This document shows positions 9,033-16,651 of a DNA stretch of 24,989 nucleotides, piece after piece. The stretch covers positions 1 through 24,989 of the forward strand of contig BBFS01000070.1 of NCBI GenBank assembly GCA_001313365.1, in the 5' to 3' direction. The position numbers were made by a program, and so were the translations under genes. The notes beneath the pieces are model-generated. The model had not been told where the DNA came from. It did not search any database and was given only the letters and a program-made list of their open reading frames with translations. The stretch comes from Paenarthrobacter nitroguajacolicus JCM 14115. GTDB lineage: Bacteria; Actinomycetota; Actinomycetes; Actinomycetales; Micrococcaceae. How positions within the stretch are numbered: the first letter of the stretch is position 1; the number at the start of each line of letters is the position of its first letter.

Positions 9033-10017
9033 TTGCCGGTCCCGAACGTGGCCTCTGTGACCGTCTTGGATTCCGGGATGGCTTCTTCGGAGAGCCCCCC
9101 CAGCGTTCCAGGACCTTGCCGTAGGAGCCGTCCTTGATGGTGGAGTTCAGGGCATCGGTGATGGCCGGAGCCAGCTCGTTGCCCTTGAGGGTGGTGGCAG
9201 CAACGAGCGTTTCTGCAGGCCATCCGGCGTTGACCTTGCCCACTACCTTGAGGTCGTCACGCGTGTTCTCCCGGTAGGTCACCGAGGGGGGGAACGGTGC
9301 CAGGTTCAGGTCCGTGCGGCCCGAGGAGAGCGCCAGGATGGTGTCGGCGTCAGAGGAGTAGTACTGCAGTGTGGCCGGCGCCTTGCCCTTGGCTTCGAGT
9401 TCCTTGTTCCAGGCCAGGAGGATCTTCTCCTGGTTGGTGCCCGAGCCCACGGAGATCTTCAAGCCGGAGATGTCGTCAGAACCCTTGATGTCGTACGTGG
9501 AGCTCTTCTTCGCTTCGAAGCCCATGTAGGCGGCGCGGTAGGTGGAGAAATCGAACAGCTTCACGCGGGCGGCGTTGATGCCTACGTTGGAGAAGACTGC
9601 CTCGAAATCACCTGACTGGGTCTTCAGGGGGGGCCAGTTCTCCCACGATGTCACCTGAAGATCCAGTTCCAGCCCGAGTTTGTCGGCCACAAGCTGGGCG
9701 ACGTCCACCTCGACACCGATCGGCGTCTTGTCGTCGGTCGCGTGGAAGGACAGCGGGATTGAACCAGCTGTGGTGGCAACGGTCAGCTTGCCGTCCTTGG
9801 CGATGGCTTCGGGAACGGCTCCCGCCGCAGCAGCGTCTTTCTCGCCGCGGATGCGGTTCTGGTCCACTGACGTGTTGTAGACGATCCCGTTCTTGGCAGC
9901 CTCGGACTCCGGTTGGGCTGCCGACGCCCCAGGGTCGGAGCACCCGGCCAGCACTGGAAGCACGACGGCGGGAAGTACAGCGAGTGCCAGGAGCTTGGTC
10001 TTTGTAGTGCGAAGCAT
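9029..10017 (-). CDS. Amino-acid ABC transporter substrate-binding lipoprotein
   Basis: Binding lipoprotein of about 330 residues. The signal peptide MLRTTKTKLLALAVLPAVV ends in the lipobox LAGC with Cys26 as the lipid-attachment site, so the protein is anchored on the outer face of the membrane. The solute-binding fold follows: DGKLTVATTAGSIPLSF, SWENWPPLKTQSGDFEAVFSN, VGSGTNQEKILLAW and IKDGSYGKVLERWG. It is clearly a paralogue of the protein at 1-914, sharing all these blocks. The C7 tract at 9096-9102 shifts the frame just before the end; the corrected tail is GLSEEAIPESKTVTEATFGTGK with the stop at 9029-9031. It is followed at once (ATGA overlap) by an oxidoreductase gene, which ties ligand uptake to oxidation. 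Ligand class is inferred only as a polar or sulfur amino acid. Confidence 0.92.
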
Positions 10018-10025
10018 GGGATGTC

Positions 10026-10934
10026 CTAGATGTTGAAAGCTGGTTCGATGACTTTGGAGAAGAAACTGCGGGTGCGTTCCTCGCGGGGGGGGTTGGCGAA
10101 GATCTCCTGAGGAGTGCCGGACTCGACGATCTGGCCCTGGTCCATGAACACCACGGTGTCCGCGACATCCCTGGCGAAGCCCATCTCGTGCGTCACCACA
10201 ATGAGCGTGGTGCCGGACTTGGCGAGTTCACGGATGACGTCCAGGACTTCGTTGACGAGCTCCGGGTCCAGCGCCGAGGTTGGCTCGTCGAAGAGCAGGA
10301 TTTTGGGATCGAGTGCCAGCGCCCGGGCAATCGCGACGCGCTGCTGCTGGCCGCCGGAAAGCTGTCGGGGGGTAAGCGTCGGCGCGATCCTTCAGGCCCA
10401 CTCTGTCCAAGAGCTCAAGACCGCGTTTACGGGCTTCGGCCTTGGACCGCTTCTGAGCCACGATGGGCGCCTCGATGACGTTCTCCAAGGCAGTGAGGTG
10501 CGGGAACAGGTTGAAGCTCTGAAACACCATGCCAATATGGGTGCGCTGCTTGAGGATGTCCTTCTCACGAAGCTCGTGAAGCTTGTTGCCGCGGACCTCG
10601 TAGCCCACCAGTTCGCCGTCGATGGTGATGTAACCGCCGTCGACTTTTTCCAAGTGGTTGATGGTGCGCAACAGGGTGGACTTCCCGGAGCCGGAGGTCC
10701 GACGATCACGGCAACGCCGCCCGGCGGCACGGACAACGACACGCCTTTGAGGACCTCGGTAGCGCCGAAGGACTTCCGGACATTGGTGATGTCAACCTGA
10801 CCGCGGGTGGCCTTCTTGTCCGCCGAGGCGGGCCGGGCCGCCGTCGTGCCGGCAGGAGTGCCGGCCGGAGCGCCGGCTGAACCGCCAGTCTGGGCCGTCG
10901 TCATGGATTCTTTGCGTGCAGCGATGGTGCTCAT
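10026..10934 (-). CDS. Amino-acid ABC transporter ATP-binding protein
   Basis: ATPase of the polar amino-acid uptake family, about 302 residues. After an unusual Ala/Thr/Gly-rich N-terminal extension of some 45 residues come VDITNVRKSFGATEVLKGVSL, the Walker A (expected GPSGSGKST, damaged by one lost C near 10699), the Q-loop region HIGMVFQSFNLFPHLTALENV, the signature LSGGQQQRVAIARALA (split by a C tract one base too long near 10370), Walker B ILLFDEPTSALDPE and the switch His in VVTHEMGFA. The start ATG overlaps the permease stop as ATGA. A third slip at the G7 tract 10085-10091 precedes the end (SFFSKVIEPAFNI). It powers the importer made with the neighbouring permease and binding protein. 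Confidence 0.93.
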
Positions 10935-11898
10935 CGGGCGTCCTTAGTGGGAGTGGAAGCAACGTGGGTAGTGAAGAACTTCCGGGCCTTCTGCAACGGT
11001 GTGAGTGGCAGGGTCCGCAGGGCGCCCTTGGAGAAGTGGCGTTCGATGTAGTACTGGAAAACGCTCAGCACCGAGGTGATCACCACATACCAGAGCGTGG
11101 CGACGAGCAGCAGCGGAAGCACTTGCTGGGTCCGGTTGTAGATGACCTGGACCGTGTAGAAGAGTTCGGAGTAGGCCAGGACGTACACAATGGAGGTGCC
11201 CTTGACCAGGCCGATGATCTCGTTGAACGCGTTGGGCAGGATGGCGCGCATGGCCTGCGGCAGCACGATCCTGGTGGACCTCTTCCACGCCGGGATACCC
11301 AATGCGGAGGCAGCTTCCAGCTGGCCTTGGTCCACGGAGAGGATGCCGCCGCGGATAATTTCGGCGGAGTAGGCCGCCTGATTCAGGGTGAGTCCCAGGA
11401 CGGCCGCGGCGAACTGGCTGATGAGCGTGGTGGTCTGTGCCTCGAAGAAGCGGACGTCCGTGAAAGGGATGCCCAGGCTGATCTTCTCGTACAGGTAACC
11501 GAGGTTGTACCAAAGCAGGAGTTGGACCAGCAGCGGCGTGGAGCGGAAGATCCAGGAGAACGTCCAGGACACCGAGACCAGCAGCGGCGAGGCGGACAGG
11601 CGCATGAGGCCAGGATGAACCCGAGGACGAAGCCAAGGACACCGGAAATGGCTGTGAGCTTGAGGGTCTCAATGAGTCCGTTGACCACCGACTGGGCCGT
11701 GAACCACTCAGCCACCACTCCCCCCCACTCCCAGCGCGGGTTGGTGACCAGCGACCATGCAATGGCTGCGACGCCGGCAGCTACCAGTACGGTGCCCACC
11801 CATCGCCATGGATGCCGGGCCGGAACCAGCTTGTACTCGGAGTAGTCCGGGGTGGTCGGTGACGTTTCCGCCGTGGCAGGCGGTGCGATTGCACTCAT
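10931..11898 (-). CDS. Amino-acid ABC transporter permease
   Basis: Integral membrane permease of the HisM/GlnP type, about 322 residues. After a Pro/Thr-rich cytosolic N-terminus there is a first membrane span (WVGTVLVAAGVAAIAWSLV), a periplasm-side loop, and then the usual block of spans including VNGLIETLKLTAISGVLGFVLGFILA and STPLLVQLLLWYN. The coupling motif that contacts the ATPase is clear: AAYSAEIIRGGILSVDQGQLEAA..LG (EAA loop). One lost C near 11608 shifts the frame at FILALMRLS, and the tract at 11719 adds a Gly in frame. The start at ATG 11896-11898 is preferred over the ATG 12 bases upstream because GAGGTG lies between them at the proper distance. It is the first gene of the seven-gene operon. 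Confidence 0.92.
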
Positions 11899-11980
11899 GC
11901 GCCACCTCATTTCAGATCGGTTGTTGTCTATCGGATGGCTGCCAATCTAGGGCCGCGCGAAACCCGGCAGCAAGGCGGGA

Positions 11981-12036
11981 ATTTGCACTTCTTCACTGGA
12001 CTTCGCGCGGCTTCGCAGGAGTTCGCACAGCGTCAC
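11981..12036. promoter_or_regulatory. Six 10-bp-phased half-sites upstream of the transporter operon
   Basis: The gap 11899-12186 is a divergent promoter region. In it, the hexamers ATTTGC, CTTCAC, CTTCGC, CTTCGC, GTTCGC and CGTCAC begin at 11981, 11991, 12001, 12011, 12021 and 12031, exactly one DNA turn apart. The consensus is about NTTYGC. Such helical phasing suggests a protein bound along one DNA face. No regulator gene is next to it, so the factor is unknown. Confidence 0.5.
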
Positions 12037-12105
12037 AATTTCCTTCCCGAACCGTTAAATGAGACGTGGTTTTGCGCGTCTTAACGCTGCGTGACGTGTG
12101 GTGAA

Positions 12106-12120
12106 CGGCGGTTACCGCCG
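12106..12120. promoter_or_regulatory. Perfect 15-bp palindrome upstream of the FAD protein gene
   Basis: CGGCGGT-T-ACCGCCG is a perfect inverted repeat with a single central base, 66 bases before the ATG at 12187. It could be an operator for either divergent transcript. No matching copy was seen elsewhere in the window. Confidence 0.4.
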
Positions 12121-12186
12121 CCTCGACCGGCAGCCTGCTTCGTCCTTAGATTGGGCATCACCAATCACTGCTTTTCAGGAGATCCC

Positions 12187-14167
12187 ATGCCGTCACGAGT
12201 ACCCGCTATCGCGTTCATCGGCGGCGGCCCGCGCACGGCCGGCGTCCTGGAACGGCTCGCGGCCAACCGTCCCGCACTGTTCCACGGTCCCCTGCATGTC
12301 CATGTCATCGAACCGCATGAACCCGGCTCCGGGAGGATCTGGCGCTATGACCAGGATCCCGGGCTACTGCTGAACTCCACGGCTGCGGACGTCACCATGT
12401 TCACGGATGCCTCGGTTGCCTGCGACGGGCCTTCGATTGACGGACCAGGCTTTCCACGTGGGCTGCGGGGGGGTGCTGGATGGCAGCATCCGGGACGTTC
12501 CAGCTTTCGAGCCGCACCTGCTCGCCCAACTCCGCGCACTGACTCCCGCGTCATTCCCCACCCGGCAACTGCAGAGCAAGTACCTTGAGTGGTTCTTCCG
12601 CCGGGCCGTGAGCGCCCTTGGCCCGGACGTGACCGTGACAGTGCATCGCGACACGGCCACCGGCGTCGTGCGCTCTTCGGGCGGTGGTGCTTCAGCTGGC
12701 GGTGCTTCAGCTGCGTCGGGTGGCGAGCCCGACGACGGTGCGCACCATGTGCGGCTGGCTTCCGGCACCGAGGTGGTTGCCGACGTCGTGGTTTACGCTC
12801 TGGGCCACACCGATTCCTTGCCTGGCCCCGAATCTGCCGGACTCAGTGAGTTCGCCGCCCGGCACGGCGGGTTCCATGCGCCGCCGTCGTACACCACGGA
12901 CGTGGACTACTCCGCCATTGAGCCCGGGCAGGACGTGATTGTTTCCGGTATGGGCCTCGCCTTTGTGGATCTGATGGTGCTGTTGTTCGAGGGCCGCGGC
13001 GGCCGCTTTGAAGAAAGGTCGGACGGCGAACTCGAGTACGTGCCGTCCGGTGCCGAGCCGCGGGTCTGGGCCGGGTCACGACGCGGTGTGCCGTACCACT
13101 CCAAGATCTCTTCCGTTTTGCGCGGCGAGCCGATCACCCGTCCGCGCTACTTCACGGCCGAGGCCGTTGATGCCCTGCTCGCAGAGCACCAGGAACTCGA
13201 CTTCCGTGCACACCTGTGGCCGTTGATCGCCAAAGATGCAGGCTACGCGTATTACCGGGAGCTGTTCACCGGCTACGTCGCGGGTGCTCGGGACGTGGGC
13301 CAGCTTCGAGGCGAGGTTCGACGCCGTCGATTGGTACAGCACCGCTCGGGAAGAGCTGGTGGCGTTTTCCGTGCCGGATCCTGCGCTGCGCTTGGACCTC
13401 GAAAAATTGGACCACCCGCTGAGCGGCTGCGCCTTCGCCAGCCATGAATCGGTCCAGCGCTCCGTGGCCGCCTATATCCAGAACGACCTTGACCTCCGGA
13501 CCAGCCCCGACCATTCCGAGACCCTGGCCCTGTTCACCGCTTTGTTGTTCGTGTACATGGACCTGGGCCGCCTGGTCCCCCCCCAGGAGCGGCTCAACGC
13601 GCGCTCCCAGCAGACCATCCATGGTTGGTGGCATGGCTTCTTTAGTTTCGTGGATTCGGGACCGCCGGCGCATCGGCTTCGCGAGATGCTCGCGCTGCAC
13701 AGGGCCGGGCTCCTGAAGTTCCTGGGACCGGGGCATGTGGGTTCGTGCTGACGACTCTGTTGGCAGGTTCGTGGCCGGGACGTTCCAGTCGCCCGTGGTG
13801 GTGGACGCGTCCGCTTTCATCGAGGCGCGGCTGCCCGCCGCTTCAGTCGAGCGTTCAGCGAATCCCGCTCTGACTGACCTGCACGACGCCGGATGGGGCA
13901 CCGAACAGAGGCTCCTCACCTCCGACGGTGCCCACTCCACCGGCAAACTCCTGGTCTCCGGGAATCACGAGGTCCTGTCCCCCCCTGTTGATACTCCTCA
14001 GAAGGGTCTGTTCGCGGTGGGCCCGTGGACGTCCGGGTGGGGCGCAGGGGCGTTCGCCCGTCCCAACACCAACGCTGCACTTCCGGGAGAACGACGCCCT
14101 GGCGCGACGGATCCTGTCCACAGTTGCCGCCACGCACCCAACTGAGTCGCAGTTAACGTCGTTATGA
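12187..14167 (+). CDS. FAD/NAD(P)-binding protein (NAD_binding_9 type)
   Basis: Large flavoprotein-like protein of about 655 residues. The dinucleotide-binding motif is at the very N-terminus: AIAFIGGGPRTAGVLERL (GxGxxG variant). Further blocks are HVIEPHEPGSGRIW (end of the second strand with the ribose-binding acid), LLNSTAADVTMFTD, VVVYALGHTD and DVIVSGMGLAFVDLMVLLFEGRGG, a second glycine motif, plus FAVGPWTSGWGAGAFARPNTN near the end. This is the FAD-NAD(P)-binding family close to ornithine-hydroxylase-like proteins; the substrate is unknown. AGGAG 5 bases before ATG 12187 fixes the start. Frames change near 12452 and 12466 (lost C, then G7 for G5), 13275, 13730 and 14080. The corrected reading ends at 14165-14167, inside the hairpin repeat. 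Divergent to the transporter operon, it probably joins the same route. Confidence 0.82.
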
Positions 14168-14202
14168 GCCTCAAAACGACGTTAACTGCTACCTACTTGG
14201 GT
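14136..14202. repeat. Hairpin repeat element, copy 2
   Basis: A 67-base inverted repeat with the same ends as copy 1: ACCCAACTGAGTCGCAG (14136-14152, identical over 17 bases) and CTGCTACCTACTTGGGT (14186-14202, one difference). The inner stem is unrelated in sequence, TTAACGTCGTT (14153-14163) against AACGACGTTAA (14175-14185), but pairs perfectly. The tip again has TGAG and CTCA. It supplies the last codons and stop of the preceding flavoprotein gene and ends 21 bases before the next start. Confidence 0.85.
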
Positions 14203-14223
14203 TCCACCTACGAAAGGCCTGAC

Positions 14224-14747
14224 ATGACCACAACGCCAACCCTCCCGACGTCGGCCTTACCGTCCTCAGCCTGCCCATGCGCGATCCCCGCGTCCGCCCG
14301 CTCCTGGACGAGCTCGCCGTCGAATACGAAACGCGCTACGGCAACCTGTTCGGAACCGGCGGCGCTGCGGAGGAACTGAACAGGTACCCGGCCGAGGAAT
14401 TCGAAGCTCCGCACGGGGGGGCACTGATCATCATTCAGGAGAACGGCGAGTCCGTGGCTGGCGGCGCATTCCGCCGATACGACCAGCACACCGCCGAACT
14501 GAAGCGGATCTGGACGCACTCAGCGCATCGTCGTCGAGGTTTGGCGCGGCTGGTGCTGGCCGAACTGGAAAATGAGGCTCGACGGCGGGGCTACCGGAAG
14601 CTGTACCTGACCACCGGTCCGCGCCAGCCCGAGGCGAAAAACCTCTACCTCGCCACAGGCTACAAAGCGCTGTTCGACCTTGCCGCAGACCCCCCCGAGG
14701 ACATCAAGCATCTGGCCTTCAGCAAGGATCTTGCCGTGCACAGCTAA
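14224..14747 (+). CDS. GNAT family N-acetyltransferase
   Basis: Acetyltransferase of about 175 residues. Core blocks are ALIIIQENGESVAGGAFRRYD (central strands), AELKRIWTHSAHRRRGLARLVLAELENEARRRGY (strand 4 and the acetyl-CoA loop R-R-x-G-x-A) and EAKNLYLATGYKALF (C-terminal motif). The ATG at 14224 lies behind GAAAGG; the frame slips within the first ten bases of the gene, after which NPPDVGLTVLSLPMRDPRVRPLL is clearly coding, so 14277 is an internal Met. Tracts at 14416-14422 and 14690-14696 add one Gly and one Pro. It follows the flavoprotein gene in the same direction. In known S-alkylcysteine and 2-succinocysteine salvage clusters a GNAT enzyme N-acetylates the substrate before oxidation, a role it could have here. 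Confidence 0.83.
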
Positions 14748-14750
14748 GCT

Positions 14751-16489
14751 ATGCGCATGGCCAACAAACCCACCGCAACAACTGCCGAAAAACTCGCCAC
14801 CATCCAGCAGGGCTACACCCTGGAAGGTGCCACCATCGAGCTGGGTGCCGCGATCGTCGACGGCGAAATCCACAAAGAGGCACAGGTCCGTCTGCCACTG
14901 GCCATGATGAATCGGCATGGACTGGTTGCCGGCGCCACGGGCACCGGCAAGACGGTTACGCTGCACATGATCGCCGAACAGCTGTGCACGGCGGGTGTTC
15001 CGGTCTTCCTCGCGGACATCAAGGGTGACCTCTCAGGGTTGGCAACGCCGGCCACTGGCAGTGAAAAGCTGACGGCACGCACCTCGCGCTGGGTCAGGAT
15101 TGGTCTGCGAAGAATTTTCCGGTTGAGTTCCTCTCGCTCGGTGGGGACGGCCACGGGATCCCCCCCGTCCGCGCCACAATTACCTCGTTCGGCCCCCCCA
15201 TCCTGCTGTCCCGCATCATGGACCTCAACGACACCCAGGAATCCAGCCTCCAGTTGATCTTCCACTTCGCGGACAAGAACAACCTGGAGCTGATCGACCT
15301 CAAGGACCTCCGCGCCGTCATCCAGTTCCTCACCTCGGACGAAGCAAGGCCGAACTCGCAAACCTTGGCGGGCTGTCCAAGGCCACAGCCGGGGTGATCC
15401 TGCGTGAGCTGGTCACGCTGGAGGCACAGGGCATGGAGAAGTTCTTCGGCGAGCCCGAGTTCGACACCGCTGAACTCCTCCGCACCGCACCGGACGGCCG
15501 CGGCGTCATCAGCTGCTTGGAGCTGCCCACGCTGCAGACCAAGCCGCTGCTGTTCTCTACGTTCCTCATGTGGCTCCTTGCCGACTCTTCGAGGACCTGC
15601 CCGAAGCCGGTGACCTGGACAAGCCCAAGCTCGTCTTCTTCCTTGACGAGGCGCACCTGCTGTTCAACGGCGCATCCAAGGCCTTCCTGGAAGCCATCAC
15701 CACCACCGTCCGGCTCATTCGTTCCAAGGGTGTGGGCATCTTCTTCGTCACCCAGACACCCAAGGATGTTCCGGCCGACGTCCTCGGCCAGCTGGCCAAC
15801 CGCGTGCAGCATGCCCTGCGAGCCTTCACCCCGGAGGATGCCAAGCGTTGAAGGCCACGGTGTCCACATTCCCTGTCAGCGACTACGACCTCGAAGAGAC
15901 CCTCACCTCCGCTGGCATCGGCGAGGCCGTCATCACTGTGATGAACGAGAAGGGCGCACCCACCCCCCGTTGCTTGACCCGCCTCCGTGCTCCCGAGTCG
16001 GTGATGGGGCCCAGCGCTGACGAGCTCATTCGCAGCACGGTTGCTGCGTCCTCGCTGCTGGTCAAGTACGGCACCGCGGTGGACAACCTCTCCGCCTACG
16101 AAAAACTCAATGGCCAAGCAGCCGTTCCTACCGGAGACGCAGCGCCCGGGCTGCCGCCGGTGCCGGCGTCTACCTCGTCGTCTTCCGGTAATTCGCAGGC
16201 CGACATCGACGCCGAAGCCCGCCGTATTGAGGAAGAAATCCTGGGCCGTCCCAGCTCCCGGTCCTCGTCGCCTAAGTCTTTCCCTGCACCGCCTGCGCCG
16301 GTTCCAGCGCCGCAGTCTTCCCCCCCAGCCGTCCCCCTCAGGACGGCATGTTCGGGGGGGACATCGCCGGCGCCTCGGTGGAGCGCTGGGTGGCGGCTGA
16401 AGAGCATGGTCCGATCCATGGGAACACAGCTTGGCCGCGATCTCATGCGTGGGGGGGTCTTCGGCACGTCTTCGCGGCGTCGCCGCTAG
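14751..16489 (+). CDS. HerA-like ATPase (DUF853, helicase HerA C-terminal domain)
   Basis: RecA/FtsK-superfamily ATPase of about 575 residues. Walker A is GATGTGKT (61-68) in a context ([23 protein letters not shown]) typical of HerA-type motors; [13 protein letters not shown] follows. Walker B is [13 protein letters not shown] (about 15625-15665), and [31 protein letters not shown] is the highly conserved C-terminal half with the sensor and arginine-finger region. The tail is a Ser/Pro/Ala-rich linker plus a short basic end. Archaeal HerA works in DNA-end processing; the bacterial DUF853 branch is common but its task is unclear, and no NurA-like nuclease lies nearby. It starts 3 bases after the GNAT stop (ATG 14751, or 14757). 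Frames slip near 15085, 15160-15195, 15343, 15585, 15848 and in the Pro/Gly tail. Confidence 0.88.
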
Positions 16490-16611
16490 TCCTGTTTTAC
16501 TACTGTTTTGCCAGCGGAACCACGACGGCGGGCGGCAGCAGCGTCTGCTGCCAGCCGGCGTCGGGCCTTCTCCAATCGGTGGATATAAGTCGCTCCGAGG
16601 CCTTCCTGCAC
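16486..16611 (-). CDS. Possible small Arg/Ala-rich protein
   Basis: A 41-codon minus-strand reading frame, GTG at 16609-16611 to TAG at 16486-16488, that shares its CTAG stop with the HerA-like gene on the other strand. It would encode a helix-forming basic peptide (ATYIHRLEKARRRLAADAAAARRR in part). No ribosome site is visible before the GTG, the frame stays open further upstream, and a hairpin lies inside it, so it may be chance. I do not recognise a family. Confidence 0.25.
   Translation of the reverse strand: MQEGLGATYIHRLEKARRRLAADAAAARRRGSAGKTVVKQD
16534..16552. terminator. Short perfect hairpin after the HerA-like gene
   Basis: GGCAGCAG (16534-16541) pairs with CTGCTGCC (16545-16552) over a 3-base loop, 45 bases past the HerA-like stop. 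There is no T tract after it, so it is only a weak terminator candidate. Confidence 0.35.
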
Positions 16612-16651
16612 GGTGATAGCGGCCGCGGCAGGTAACGTAAAGGGCGTGCAG

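Noticed and set aside
10026..10934. Programmed frameshift in the ABC ATPase gene
   Set aside because: Three slips are needed in one gene, one of them in Walker A, with no slippery-site and pseudoknot arrangement. Error is the simpler reading.
4588..11898. Genuine decay of the whole transporter-monooxygenase operon into pseudogenes
   Set aside because: Restoring single bases at homopolymers gives full-length family members with intact motifs, and all start/stop overlaps are kept. Real decay would also show stops from substitutions and larger deletions.
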